Below are positions 38,708-52,200 of a DNA stretch of 64,000 nucleotides, piece by piece. The stretch is from Lethocerus indicus. Its lineage: Eukaryota; Arthropoda; Insecta; Hemiptera; Belostomatidae. Numbering within the stretch: position 1 is the stretch's first letter; the number at the start of each line of letters is the position of its first letter. The position numbers were made by a program, and so were the translations under genes. The notes under the pieces are model-generated. The model was given only the letters and a program-made list of their open reading frames with translations. It made no database searches and was not told the DNA's origin. The DNA lies in contig JACDQD010000006.1 of the NCBI GenBank assembly GCA_019843655.1, positions 8,734,034 to 8,798,033 on the forward strand, given 5' to 3'.

Positions 38708-39149
38708 CGCAATATCTGTTATATTCAGGTACGAGTGAGCTCATTTTATTTTGCAATCTAATTATAACGGATTGTCAAGATGTTGACACAAAAACAAATA
38801 GTATTTCTTTAAAACTGCGTTAAAATTTCATAAAATGCTAATGCAGAGGTAAGAAATACTCGATACCAGTCCTTTAATTACGATCAGTACTGCAGGCTTC
38901 CGCGGGGGCACTTTACCCGGCTCCCTCATCAATATTAATGAACCGACACCCATCCTCAGGTTAAGTTTAAAGCATTTTTTATACCCTATTAGTCTAGTAA
39001 CCTTCAGGAGAAGCCCCGTTAGGGAAAACACTAATGAATTTCAAAGGAGTCAAGAACTATTAGATAAAAATCATCGACGCCAGATAAATATACTTATAAA
39101 CTTCCGCTTGTTTATCCTGCAGAAGTTTATATATTGATCGCCGTTGTTA

Positions 39150-39211
39150 GGCTAATTGCCTACAATGGCAAGACAATGCCCTAGTAGGCAATTAAGCCGG
39201 CGGCTTAATTG
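39150..39211. repeat. Composite hairpin and overlapping palindrome
   Basis: GGCTAATTGCCTAC (39150-39163) pairs with GTAGGCAATTAAGCC (39184-39198), giving 14 bp with one bulged A. A second 4-bp stem (GGCA/TGCC, 39067-equivalent positions 39167-39170 and 39177-39180) sits inside the loop. The 3' arm is shared by a second structure: CAATTAAGCCG (39189-39199) and CGGCTTAATTG (39201-39211) are exact inverted repeats around a single G. The same word can therefore pair either upstream or downstream. Confidence 0.8.
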
Positions 39212-40254
39212 TCCCGGTTTGTATCAACAGATGTACTCTGTAAACTTCCACATTTGTCTAATAACCAATACAACGGCACAATCTCTGACTTTATATTTCG
39301 ACTATTGCCTTGTGTAATTTTTCCAGCCGTGTTGCGTCGCAATTCTGACGTTGGTATAACGGGCGTCGACCGTGTGGAGGAGAATGCGTTCGATACATTT
39401 TTGAATGGCAAAGGAAAAACGGGAATAACGCGACTAGCCCCGTAAGATTTTTTTCCCGCCGAAAACTACTCCAGGGTAAGAACGAGCGGATTATCTGCCG
39501 GTCATCCCATTGTGGGAAAAAGGCCGGTTTACAGGGAATCGACGTTGCGGGATTACTTTTGGCCGTGAATAGGCATTCTTCGGGCGGTGGCACGAAAAAC
39601 AGGAACCCGAGGGGTCAACGGCGGTGGGCAAGGACGCGTGGGGCCCAGCAGGGGGCCCACTCCCTCCCTCTCCCTACTCCTCTCGTGGGAAGCACCTGCT
39701 TTCATTCAACACCAGGGACCGCAAGGCCCCCACAAGTTGAAAAGTGAAATTTAACACTCGCCCACAACAGAAACAGCTTGAAGCGAAACGATTTATAAGC
39801 AGGGTTTAAGATTCACTCGACAGTAAAACTGAACTCCTAATACGTTAAATTATAAATTCCTCATACAAACAATATTTCAACTCACCAATGTTCATATAAC
39901 AATTGAGTGAAACACTGTACCGTCGTGTGCATATTACTCTCAACAAAAAACGGCGTAAATTAGAAGTCCAGAATTCAGAGTTCTCATATTTAAGGGAGAA
40001 TATCACTACACGAACCCTTATATTGGAACTGTACATGTTCAGATTCATTCGACAAGGATAAGTAGGTCCCAAATGTGTTACCAACGGTTAGAAGGAGCGC
40101 AATTTTTACAATCTGTTACTCATTATCTTTAATAAAGCAGAAACGTATTTTGTATGAAACGGTAATTTTCTGAACACGCGAACAGTAGTGGAATATATTA
40201 TGTCGCCAACAAGTAAAATAACTCGGTAAAAAGGATTCATATTCACAAAAGAAA

Positions 40255-40293
40255 TATCAGATTCAATCACAATTCACTATCAGATTTAATCAC
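40255..40293. repeat. Short diverged direct repeat
   Basis: TATCAGATTCAATCAC and TATCAGATTTAATCAC differ at one position and lie about 23 bp apart. They are probably a local duplication. Confidence 0.7.
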
Positions 40294-42200
40294 GGTATTA
40301 ATAACTCGATTAATATTATTATGACATATGATTCTCTCTATAATTAATCTACTAATTATATCACTATTATAACCTGTTGATGGGTTTCAGTAAATTTCAT
40401 TCTTAACCAAGGCCTAACCACAAAACTTGGAATTCGATAGAAGTAAGTTACGACATTAGTAAATAAAAGTACAATCCACAGATTTTCAATATACGGTAGA
40501 TATTTGACCAGGATCGTCATTGGGCGCCAGCGTGTAGACGGAATGTCCTGTACAATGCGCAAATGATTCGAACATCGAAATTCCATTACGGCACCATTTT
40601 CTCAAGACCGAGATATAAAAAAAGTCCTCAAGCTATCTGCCACACGGCGATTGCTCAGCGAGATTACAAAGAAGGGCCCCACTTTACTATCTAGGGCGGT
40701 GTTGAAGTCCAACTCGCCCTACCCCACCAAAACACGATGCAATTAGCAACTAGAAGATAAGTTTGTTGACTAAAAGCCCGGAGTAGGAGCAACTTAAAAT
40801 GCTTCAACTTTTTCTATAAAGAATTCGCTATTCACCGCCATCAATTACTTTTATCGAATTCTCAATTCTAACTTCATGATAATAGAGTTTCTGAGTTGTT
40901 TAATTGTTAATACGTACTCTGTACAAAACATTGTCTGGACAAGTCCTAGAATGACTGTGCATATGCGACATCCAGCAAGGCTAATTCTATTTATAATTTT
41001 TATCCGTTACACATCCAAACTTGCCACGGTAATGAAGATGTTACCAAAAGATGTATAAGAACCCCTTTAACAGACCAATTGTAGACACTTGGCAGATTAT
41101 GAACGGTGATTATTTTATATTTCATTATCCGAACTAAATGTGAATGGATTTAAATAGTTGGAGGGACTGGTGTCAGCTCCTTCTTCCAGCTTTGTTACTA
41201 TGTGGGGAAGTCACATTTACATTTGGGTATACCAATATCCGGATCTGCTGTCAAAATGTTTGTTGCTATCAAACTCAGATAATTGTGCCATAAATTTTAT
41301 TTGCTAACGGAAAACGTAATATTTTTGCGGTCAATTTGATAAAATATGATTCGGTATCTGGCCTCAGGCAATTTTTCGCTCGAATCGCTAGTTTAATTTT
41401 TTAATCAGGAGTAAAACCACTTTCTGCCAAAAAAAAGGAACAAAGCCCGTTCGGAGGTGGGAAACGAGAACAAATGGGCTATTGAAATTGGTTAACCGGG
41501 CGGGGAAGGCCGGGCGGGAAGGTCACTAATTTCGGGGGATGAGAGGCGGTCTGGCCAGCGGCGAACTGTTACTTTATTTACCCTAGGGGCGGAGTGCGGG
41601 GGTGTCACCGCGGGGATCGGGGCAGTACTAATAGTTTAGTTGGTAGCACATGTTACAAGAGGAGGAGTAACAGAAGCGACGCAGAGAGAGAGGGGGGAAG
41701 GACTCTCTCCGCCAGTAATTAGAGACAAAATGGAATGCGTCATTAACGGGGCCTCTCCCTCCTCGCCCTCCCAGTACCAGGGTTCCTAAACTGCATCCCT
41801 CAATAAATGAAATCCGAGCGGTGACGTACACATGCCTCTAATTTAAGGTTTATTAACGTAACGCGGGTTAAACTTGCACAAAGGAGTCGTAACATAATAA
41901 CATTTCCCAACATAAATATCCTCTCTAGTGTCGAGAAACCTAATTTTTATAAGTATTCGAAAGACATATTTTGTTATTCAGTAAGAATGCACACACTAGA
42001 TTCATAATATTCCTCCCTAGATTGCCACATTGTACATATACCACGATATTTTTAACTATGATAAGACATATTGCCCGGACCTGTATCTCAAACTTGAAAT
42101 TCAGTCAATCCGCATGACTAATGACATTCAATACTACTTGTATGTTACATACATTAATAATAAAATAAAAGATTAGAATCCATGGAAAACTGCATACTAA

Positions 42201-44700
42201 AACTTTACAGCGAAAGAAACAGAGGGAATGGAGTTTAAAAACCAAAACGATCGGAGGTGGGCAAGAGATTCGACCCCGGATAGGAGCCGATATAAGCCAT
42301 ATCAGATATTTACGATCCCGTCGGCAAACAACTCTCACATTGCGAAACCTTTACAATACGGGAAGGCGGGGGCAGGGGGCAGAGAGAGGGTGCGCAGAAC
42401 TAATATTGTTTCAACGGAGGCGGCGATGGGGGATGAGGCGGTTTAGCTCTGTTCAGAAGTGGTTAGCCCCGGGGCCTGGGAGGCCGCCCCCAATATAAGG
42501 GTAGGGGCGCCCGCCAGCCGCCCCCGGACCCCCGATTGTAGGCACCACTTCCCATTGTGAATCCCCGATAACGCACAACAGTCCCTGCCCCCGCACCGCC
42601 CCCATACACCGACGAAAGTCCTTTCGGGGATCCGAAAGGATAGTAAAACAGGATTAAATACTCGGGAAAGGGACAAAAGGATTTGAACCAGTATTGAACC
42701 CACGCGGGAGTCTCAATCACTCTGTCCCGAAGGGTTCCGACATGATTTTACAGTGAGAAATTTAAAAGTAGAAGCTTTCTTCGTATGAAATGTAGAAATT
42801 GTCGCTCACGTAACCAAAAAAATAAAAAAGTTATTTTTAACAGTTTCGTGTTCCTAGCTAAAAAATAACGAATATTCTGGGATGAATAAATCAAAAAAAT
42901 AATTAGTATGATGAGTTCAGCGACAGGATACCTCAGGCAACCAATATGTCTAGGTGACTATTCAACCTATTGACGGAACGCTACTGAATTATTCGGGTCA
43001 ATAAAAGCAGGAAAAACTACGGATCAAAATATGATGTATTAGTTTCAATATTCATTTTTGCCAAATTTATTCTTGGACATGCTTCCAACGTTGGAAAAAC
43101 TCCTATTTCGAATTTTAGAGAGATAATAAACCTGAAAGTTAATGAGGCCTTAATTTTCAGACTACATTCACGCGTTAGGGCGCATAAAACAACATATAAC
43201 AACAGCACAACTACGGAAGTAACAGGAAAAATCGTTATGTAACAAGTATACATTTTTATATTACAATTGACTCATTAGGGAAGCATGACCACTACGTAAT
43301 TATATCTGGGTAAAATAAAAATGAAAATCAAAGTTCCGAAAGCAACCGTTTAACACATTTTCGTTGAATAAGAAGTATTTTTGCCACATTATGCTTTTTC
43401 CTTTCTCGAAATTTCTCTTCGGAACGAGGCACTAGGTTCGTACCTTTCACTAAAAGTCCCATCGTAACACCATTAGAACTTCCGTGGAAATGAAAAATAA
43501 AAACTGCGGGAACAGTTAGGAGAAAGCCAAAAATAACAGTGGGCTCACCTGCCTAGGGAGCTACAATTTGTAATCAACAGCACTGAGGGTCTCCGAGAAA
43601 ACTCACCTGCAACAGAAATTAAGGAGAGTTAGAAATTAAATACACACATGCTATTTTATAAGGACGAATATGGATGTCAATTAAGAAAACTCCATTAAAT
43701 AAGATTAAAAAATTATATTATGTTTTATTAATTAAAAAATTACGTAACCCTATTTTACATTCTAGTGGAACTTACTCTAGCTATTTTCTAGTAGAAGGTT
43801 AACTCGCCAAGAGTCTGCGGTTGCTTTCTATGAGATTGCAAGCACATTCTGTTTCCAATACCAATTGTGTAACATATTAGATATAACTATAATACCGATA
43901 TGTAATTCGAAACGCCTGAGCACTAACACGGCATCAAGGGACTATGAAAGGTTCCGACTCACATAGGTAATTATAGTGTACCATATATGCAAGTCTTAAA
44001 TAACTCTTAAATAAAAATTCATCTGTAACTAATATCAAAACTGCAGATTAATTGTCATTCATCGTGCATCGATAACAGTATCATTGGTATTTAATATTAC
44101 TCAACTTTGAGAGGGAGTAAGGAAAATTGTATAAGAATTAAAGCTACATTTAATTGTAATTCAGTAGACCGGCCCATAATTCGGTTTAAATAAGTCTGCT
44201 TTGCTTTAATCGGGTGGCCCCAGATTTTAAATAACATGAGTTTTAAGATTTGGTACTACGCTAGACCGCTCTTGATTTCTCGCCATCATCGCGCCATTCG
44301 AGTAGTAGATTATTGAGACAATTAATCATTTCTGTTGTTGACGTAAGAACCTGACTGCACTGCCATTATACTGCTGATGAGGCAGATGAATCACCGAATG
44401 CTTGCTATAAATTTCCCTAACAATCGAAGTAATTTTTTCTGTTACTAAGCTTATTCCATGTACAACTGATCATATTCTAAGAAACCTTTAATTTCGATAC
44501 AAATTTCACTAGGTTAATATCACTAGGTGTTTTACTGCAGTCGCCAAGACTGTAGCTTACGTACAATAGGACTGAATAAAAATTCTATTGGGGGAATTTG
44601 CAGGGTAGAATTCTCCATTATCTAAATAAAGGAGTTAAGAAATAAAATAAAAGTTTACGCTTACTGCGGACACTGCGCTACTTTGGCGCCTTCCGTTCAC
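42201..44700. other. Gene-free stretch, one island then AT-rich DNA
   Basis: No supported gene. The island at about 42220-42740 contains G-rich runs (GGGGGCAGGGGGC near 42368) and a 9-bp hairpin at 42619-42640. Minus-strand frames at 42443-42720 overlap each other in two frames, so they are composition artefacts. From 42.8 to 44.7 kb the DNA is AT-rich with no islands. A repeated ATTAAAAAATTA word occurs near 43704 and 43730. Confidence 0.6.
42613..42640. repeat. 9-bp perfect hairpin with a competing stem
   Basis: TCCTTTCGG (42619-42627) and CCGAAAGGA (42632-42640) are exact reverse complements around GGAT. Just upstream, CGAAAG (42613-42618) can instead pair with CTTTCG (42621-42626). The central CTTTCG therefore has two possible partners. 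Confidence 0.8.
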
Positions 44701-46515
44701 AAAACAATTAATTAAACGGAGGTACTGACGATTGCGATTTACCCCAATGGATTTGCCAAAATGCTATCGGGAGGCAGAATTCAATATTACCGAAGCCGCC
44801 CCCAAGCGGTTGATAAAGGGCCGGTTGAAAACCGCGTTATCTTCGATCGGAAATTCGGGCCAATAATGAGCCCATTGTAGGGGCGGGTTTGGCCGTAGGA
44901 GATATGTCGGGGACAGGAGGCTTTGTACCAGACCGCGGGGCCGGCCCTTTAAAACTGGCCGCGGTATTGTATTGTGGGCGGCGGTAAGCAAAAAGCGGAG
45001 AGATTAAAAGGCGGCTTCGAATCTTATCCCTCCCGGAGGGCCGGTGGACGTGGACCGGTCGGAATGCACCAGGCAGATGCCGGCAGTGGCCCGCTATTTG
45101 AGCCAACATCAGTCAACCAAAATGTGCCCGCCACAGGCTGCTCACCCAAATGGAACATGACATGTGAACGACAATATATTGGGTCAGATATAACATAAAC
45201 GGTCGTACACGTACTACAGACCACGGCAGCTATACAATATCGCCCTAACGTAACTATAAAAATAAATAAATGTTATTCTTTCCATACGCAATAATGCACA
45301 TAAAAGAATATGTATTAAAGCATTCATGGTCTCCCTAAAAATAAAGTTACCATTCGATAGGTCAGGTAATTTCAAATAATATGAATATCTGGAATAGAAT
45401 CGTCGTTAGGTGAAAGACAAAGTTTGATAAACAAGAATCAAATGAGTAATGGAACTTAGGAGACTAATGAACAGAGCGATGACTCGACAAAGCTTATAAT
45501 TTCAGTCGGAATAGCCAAGGAGAGTTGGAAGGGCAAAGATGCATAAATGATAAAACGTTACATGTTGGAAAACACTCCAATCTTAGAACTGGCGAGCAGC
45601 ACATTTCAAAGTTGCTCAGTCCACACTCGGCCAACCCCTACAGTTTTAATAGGATTGGGAACTACAGCAGAAAACTAAAAAGAGCGGCAGCAGGTTGGCT
45701 CAGAAACTGAGCCCCAACTTTCTCCCAGAGAAACACTCACCTGATATAAGTTTGAATAGAGCCAGCGCTGAGGGAAACAACATTAACAGTTAAAGACAGT
45801 TGTAAAAACCTACTTAGGTTAATGAAAAAGTTTGAGAATAATTTTTAATTATTCAAAGAAAGATCTTTTCCAAAGTCCGTTTTAAACATTTCAGAGGCCT
45901 AAAAGGATTAAAAAATTAAAATATACCTGTTTATTTTTATTTACGGAGACGCCAATTTTCATTTTATGAGCAGCATTAATAACACGATTAATATCGGAAT
46001 CTGTATACCCGTATAATTCGGTTCTCGCGAGCAATATACATGGCCGGGTATGTACACTTTTCCCAAAGTAAATAAACGCTTTATAATATCGACCTTCCCT
46101 CCGCCGTTGCCTCTTCGTGGCAATTTTAAATTTCTGTGCCAACAGGAAGTATAGATTCAAAGATTAAATCGTAATTGATTCCAGTGGAAAAACGCCCCCA
46201 CACGCTGACATTCGACGGCAATCGATAAATTCGGGCATAAAACTAAATGTGGCAACACGCCATAATAAAATATTGAATCTCACCGGCCAATATGTTTCCT
46301 GCACGGAATGATACTGAATGTTAACCCCGTAGCCCAACCGATTCCCAGGTTAAACCACAACGAATTTCGGTACTGTACGGTGTGTGGATTTATTTAGACC
46401 ATCCGAAATCAACTCGGATTTTATTCGCCGATTTTATTATTGAAAGATGAACTAACTAAGATGAGAAATGCGTCCAGGTCACAAAGTGGACCAAAACGTT
46501 TCCTACAAACCAATG

Positions 46516-46536
46516 ATTATTATTATTATTATTATT
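46516..46536. repeat. (ATT)7 microsatellite
   Basis: Seven exact ATT units, read as poly-Ile on one frame and poly-Asn/Ile on the others. Confidence 0.9.
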
Positions 46537-47520
46537 GCTGTTAATACAAAGGTCCCATCAGAACTCTCGAAAAAGTTTTGGCTGCAGGAATTGTCTCAAA
46601 TATACTTAAAAGCACAATACAGTACCAAAAACAGTACATTTCTCGCATTAATTGCGACACTCCGGCAATTGAGAAGACTAAATTTTAACAAATTGTGCAC
46701 AGTTACGGTTGTTACCAAAAAAGCGTAAAAATGGGAAGCTTTTGAAACAGGTGGCAGATCCATTTTGAAAAAAAAATGTGGATTCGGGTGCAACAGAAAA
46801 AGCACTTTACCCGAAAATACCGCGCGGGATGAAATAATGCCACTAGCGTTTAAGTTAACGACATTACTAAAAAAGAGACACATGTGACGTCTGGCCGGGA
46901 CCCTTTCTCTTTCTTTTGTTATTTTTTTCATTCTTTTTTTTATCAGCCTCCCCCACCCCCCTCCACGAACCGTCATAGAGCCACAATTTGAATAATGGCA
47001 AATTGAACGGGCCTCCTTGAATACCAAAAAGGAGAAGGGTTGTAAGGGACTCGGAAACCCGCACCCTCGTAAAATGATTAAAACTTTATTAGCCTCCGGG
47101 CTGCCGGTCACTCCCCCCGCCCACCTATGAATATGCGCCGGGCGGCCGACGACTGGACTGTATTTGAAATGGATGGCCGCTGTTCATAAAAATACCAGCC
47201 GTCCCCAAGTCAGCCCTACTCCCCGCTAAAACTGTTTTTCTCCTCCAAAAATTAAGGGCAGTATTAATTCCGGAACTCCTCCAACGGGACACTCCGTATG
47301 ATCGTGTGCACGCCACGAGAATAGGACCGAATTCAAAAGCAATCACGATATTATCGGCCGACTCAAATCCTCTAACATTATTGCCTACGTTTAAAATTTC
47401 GCAGAAACTGTTGTTTGTTCTCGATCTGTCGGTACTTCAACCGAGCTTCTGCTTTGTCAGAGTATAGTGAAAGTGCAATAGGAAGCTATCTTTCGTATGA
47501 GTACAAACACTATATAATAA

Positions 47521-47552
47521 ATGCGGCCTAAGAAAGACAAGATAGGCCGCAT
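47521..47552. repeat. 10-bp perfect hairpin in AT-rich flanks
   Basis: ATGCGGCCTA (47521-47530) and TAGGCCGCAT (47543-47552) are exact reverse complements with the 12-nt purine loop AGAAAGACAAGA. The GC-rich stem stands alone in AT-rich sequence, so local base composition does not explain it. Confidence 0.85.
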
Positions 47553-48507
47553 AAATAAATGTTTATAACAATATGCATTGGTTTTGAGCAATATTCCTTA
47601 ATAATAGTCTGTACAAATGATATAGAAGTAGTACGATCGTTATAAATAAATCAGAAAATCCTCGATCATAATTTTAATTAAGCGGATAAAATACGAAAAG
47701 GAATGCGCGGGCAGAGTCATCTGCGAGGTAAAAGAAGTGTAAAAAATAAACAGATTATATTATTTTCGCTAAACACCGAAAATGCTAATTCTTAAAACGC
47801 TCTCTAAAATATTTGAGACCTCGTAAATTTAAAATGTCAGACGGTTAAGGAAAATTATAAGGATAGAAAATAAATGCGAAAATTGCATGAGACCTAATTC
47901 TCAAATCGCTAGGAAACGTAAAACGTACGTTGAGCAAGCGATGTTTCATGCTTGAAATATTAACCGAATCATCTATCCGCTAATATATTATGATCGTTTA
48001 AATAATATACATTTTTAGATGATGCGTACACGTTTTTAGATTTAATTTACAGTGGCAGAGATGATAAGATAAATTGGAACAGTAATAACTTTTTAAATCG
48101 GACGATTAATGGTACAGAGAGTTCATGAGATGTTCATATTTCCAACAGAGTAGATTACGAATAATTAATAATGTTACAAATCAAACAGCGAGACCATTAA
48201 TCAATATTATCTGGGTGATATATCGCCAAAGTATTCATATCTGGTCTGTGGTTAGACCGGTTTCTACTACGTTAGCAAACTTCGGTAGCGCGGAATTTAA
48301 AGGCCTTACTTTCATTTCATCTCTCACTAAACTGAACTGGTCGTTAACCAATAAATTTAAATTTTAAAAATTTCCTGTTAATAATGTAAATCGTACACAA
48401 ATCGAAATATGTAATATACAAGCGACAAGGGGGTGGCGTTAAAGGCATCTCTAGCGAATTAGTAGAGATATAATAAATATAATTAGGGCCATCATAACTT
48501 TCGGACC

Positions 48508-48539
48508 TTATCATGTGACAACTACTTAACTTATCGACG
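48508..48539 (+). repeat. Diverged 32-bp word, copy 1
   Basis: The word starts TTATCATGTG and ends TTATCGACG, with ACTTAA between. It matches 52398-52429 without gaps at 27 of 32 positions by my count. Flanks on either side do not align. Confidence 0.65.
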
Positions 48540-49202
48540 ACCATATCATTAGGTGTCGTGGAGTTATATCACTTCCGTCCTTATTAAAAATATGACTAAT
48601 ATACAACATTCCCGTTTTACTGTTGTTTAAAATAATTTAAAACACAATACGGTGAGCGTACTCTTTGCACTGTAATTTACTGGCAGTAATGCAACTGAAG
48701 ATTTCACGGGAACATAAAAAGGCGGAGTTAAACAGTAATAATTCTAAGTAAATAATAAGTATAATTCTTAAATTAAATTACCAATTGAAATGCATACCCT
48801 ACAAGAACACAGTTTGTGGGTAAATAAGAAAATGTTAGTGCCGCCCAGTGGAATGTTCTCTCCCCCTGTCAGCCGGGCCAAATACGATTATCTTATTGCA
48901 AACACGGTTCTTTTAACCATCACAATCGGAAACGGGACCAGAGAAACGGGGCTTATTTCTGCCTTGGGCCTTTGGCCCATCCCAAACGTCCGGTCGGGGC
49001 CACGGTCTAAACGAACCCGGGAGCCGGGGCCCGGAGTGAAATGTTTTTTCGGGGGATGCCCAATCACAATACATTGGGCCGGACGAGCGGCGCGCCCGGA
49101 ATCCCGAAGCAGCCCCTACAAATAACCGCCCTACTCCCTCACCGGCACCGGCCACACTATTGATGCCTCCGACAACCGATAAATTTTTAGAAATAATGGA
49201 AA

Positions 49203-49205
<3 letters not shown>

Positions 49206-49240
<35 letters not shown>
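49206..49240. repeat. (TA)n microsatellite
   Basis: About 17 uninterrupted TA units directly after the 48840-49170 GC island. Confidence 0.95.
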
Positions 49241-49243
<3 letters not shown>

Positions 49244-52200
49244 ATAGGGCAGCCATTATTTCATCTAAGGAACATTCAAGCGTAAAATTCTTCATATTTA
49301 TTCCTTCAAACTCGTTAATTCCCGAAGGTACGGACCACTTTCAGTTTAAGATGCTTATTTATATGATTAAGAAGTCCGGATTAATTCCACTGTCCGGATT
49401 ATTGTCACTGGTGATTTTTGTTGGAAATTAGAGAAACACGGAGTGTTGGCGGAAGTATTTCAACTGAACTACAATAAAATTGTGCCTTTAAGAAATTCAA
49501 CTCCCCCACTAATCGTTAAATATACTAATGGACCGGGAGACGTTGGCTGGCGTTGAATACGAAACGGGAGGATCAGGAGACACGGGCGTTACGGGTAACG
49601 TAGTGCACTTTCCACTGCAGTACATGAACGGAATGTTATCGATCGGTTGCCAGGATTGAGGGGGATCTAGCCGTAGGGGAAATTGCGGAACGCGGTCGGC
49701 CGCCGCAGGGGAAGACGATGGGGAAAGCGATTTGGTCCCGAGATTAATGGATCTGGCATTGAGGCCGGCACGGAATATTATGGACCGATGATGACGGTTA
49801 ATTGAATTAAACTGGTAGCAATTAGAACAGGGAACTAGGTACTAAGCTATATATGTGCCCGGCTAAGATATATGTGCGTGTGTGTGTATTATAACTTTTA
49901 TTATGACCAGTGCATATTTCCTCTGTACTACATTTTAGCATCGCCTTTGTTATCATAAATTGTTTTCCATTTGGCCCACAAATTTTCTGTTCTAACTTCC
50001 TTCCGAACATTAAAACGCATGATGATTCTTTTTATGACGATTCTTCTATGTTATGAACACAAAATCGGCATTTAACGCTCATTTGGAAACAGAATTTCAA
50101 TTTGGAATAATCGCTTTGTGGCCGAAACCGTTCCTGCAAAACACCAAACGAGATAAATCTTGTCATCATATGGCTTTAAATTTTTTTGTGGTTTATAACA
50201 CTTGTAAATACTCTTCGAAAAAATTCATAGAACTGTTCTTCCCCGATCCTTTTATTCACACTGACGCGTACTAAATAAACAAAATACGTGATTAGTGTAA
50301 CGTCTTGAGGGCACTACGCTGGCCGCTAATCGCCCAATGTAAACATTCGTGTGTCGTATGGAAATGACGCCTTATAAATCGCACTGGGACCGTCGGAGGG
50401 AACCGGATGAACCGTATTTGAAATTCTAATGCCTTGTTCGACCGTATTCCAGTCCCACCGTATCTGTTAACCGTTCGTTTGACACGCAGTCCGCCGCTGA
50501 TGAACTGTTTAATTGAATAAATCTACTCGGAATATTCTCAAGCGTTTGTTTTTGGATTTAAAAACACCGGGACAGACCCCTAAAATACCGTCGCAATTGT
50601 GACTAAATAGTCGAAAGTGTTTAGCAAGATTTCCAAATGTCTATCTAAGAAATGGTTTGACTATGATTGATCATACGCATACTCTATATTTAATAGGCAT
50701 TTATAATCTTGAAAATGCAGTATAATAAAGAAAAGAATTAACATCTTACATATATGTTATGGGAAGAGTTACAATTTTAACCGGAAGTAATAATAATATT
50801 ACGGTCTTTTAAATCGGTCTTTTGATCGAACTCTCACCTTTATTTATTATTCAGGCTATATAGTATTAGCGGAGGTCACGCTTTGTGGTAATGATATGCT
50901 GCTGTTTATGAAGTAAATGTATCGAAACCACAAATTTACGTTCGTTTAATGTAAAAGCATAACAATCCTAATCCAAGTACTCTTTTGTTCAGAAGGTTTT
51001 GCTACGCTCGATACCGCTAATTATATGCCGAATCATTAATTTCCAGGTCGTCTCCCAGGCCAACATAAGTGGACAGAAAATGGACTCTGAAGCCCTACTC
51101 AGTTGTTACAAATCCACCAATTTGGATTTGATTGATTTTTCTCTAATTGGTATTTATTCGCGGATCAGCAATAATGTTAGGTAAACTTTTCACCCCCTGC
51201 AATTGAGATAGAAACCGGCGAATTGGGACGCCCCTTTCCAATTGTCGGTGAGTAGTTAATTACTTCAAATGATTACAGAAACAACCTGACCATTCTTCCT
51301 TTTCCGAAGAGCCTTAATTGTGTGCACAGACTTCTTGATAATGTAATATTTATCGCGGCTAAGTGAAGATTCATATTTTCAATAAAATTCACTAATTCCA
51401 AATTTCATAAATGTATTAATTGATGACGTTCATCATGAAATTATTACCACTGTTTCAGAATATCCACTTCAAATAACTTTCTCGTAGGCGCTAACATTAG
51501 GAGCAGACATTAGTTACATCAAGTATAACATATTTTGGTTATATTTTAAATTTCCGGATAGAATAAACTACAAATAATGTTAGTTGATAAACCGATATTT
51601 CGCGTATATTTTCCATGTACTTGTAAAGGTTGAAACGTACTGTTGAAAAAACCTGCAAAATTCTGCAGATTTCAAGAAGTGAGGAATTTATAAACTGAAA
51701 ATGCGACATTTATATTTTACAAGAATCGTAATAACAAATGTAATTAAACAAAGATTAATCGGATCGCCTGCGAATACACCGATTGGGAGATGAATATCTC
51801 TAGATCTCGATGTCTTGCTCACTAACTAAGTATCCTTAGGTTTTCCACTACCGATATCAACAATAAATGTTAGTAGAATTACGCACTGATGTTCAATAAC
51901 TAAACAATAATATTTTCATTCGATCACAGAAAATACAATTCGCCCTTTTAGTACCGAAAAATATAAGAAGAACTCAAATACAAGAGAAGGAAAATAAATT
52001 CCCTGAGATTTAGAGGAAGTAGTAGGACACAAAGAAGTAATATGTGTCGATATATCTAACGTTAATATAATTCCAACAAATAATACAATATCTTCGTGGT
52101 GTTTTATTACAGAACCTGCTGATATACCACTATTATCTATTCCATGTGAATTAAAATGCATAGCAATTGTGGGAATAGGTGGTCGAAAACCTTGAAAAGA

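Larger units (their letters stand above)
38351..42200. other. Gene-free stretch with strong hairpins
   Basis: No supported gene. AT-rich DNA contains the best perfect hairpin in the window (38680-38707) and, about 450 bp later, a composite stem plus palindrome (39150-39211). GC-richer islands follow at about 39330-39750 and 41430-41790. A diverged direct repeat with core ATCAGATT(C/T)AATCAC lies at about 40255-40293. Confidence 0.6.
44701..48000. other. Gene-free stretch with two islands and a GC-stem hairpin
   Basis: No supported gene. GC-richer DNA lies at about 44770-45150 and 46800-47340. The longest open frame of the window (46596-47111 minus, 171 codons) spans the second boundary and is unrecognised. 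Its peptide has no domain motif I can see, and a second minus-strand frame (46867-47064) overlaps it. An (ATT)7 tract lies at 46516-46536 and a perfect 10-bp hairpin at 47521-47552. Confidence 0.6.

Noticed and set aside
38680..39211. MicroRNA precursors for the strong hairpins
   Set aside because: Stems of 12-18 bp are shorter than the roughly 30-bp stem of a canonical precursor, and no known mature microRNA seed sequence (let-7, miR-10, miR-iab-4 and others looked for by eye) was recognised.
46596..47111. Longest open frame (171 codons, minus strand) as a gene
   Set aside because: The peptide shows no motif or family resemblance, another minus-strand frame overlaps it, and a frame of this length is expected by chance in 64 kb with GC-rich patches.
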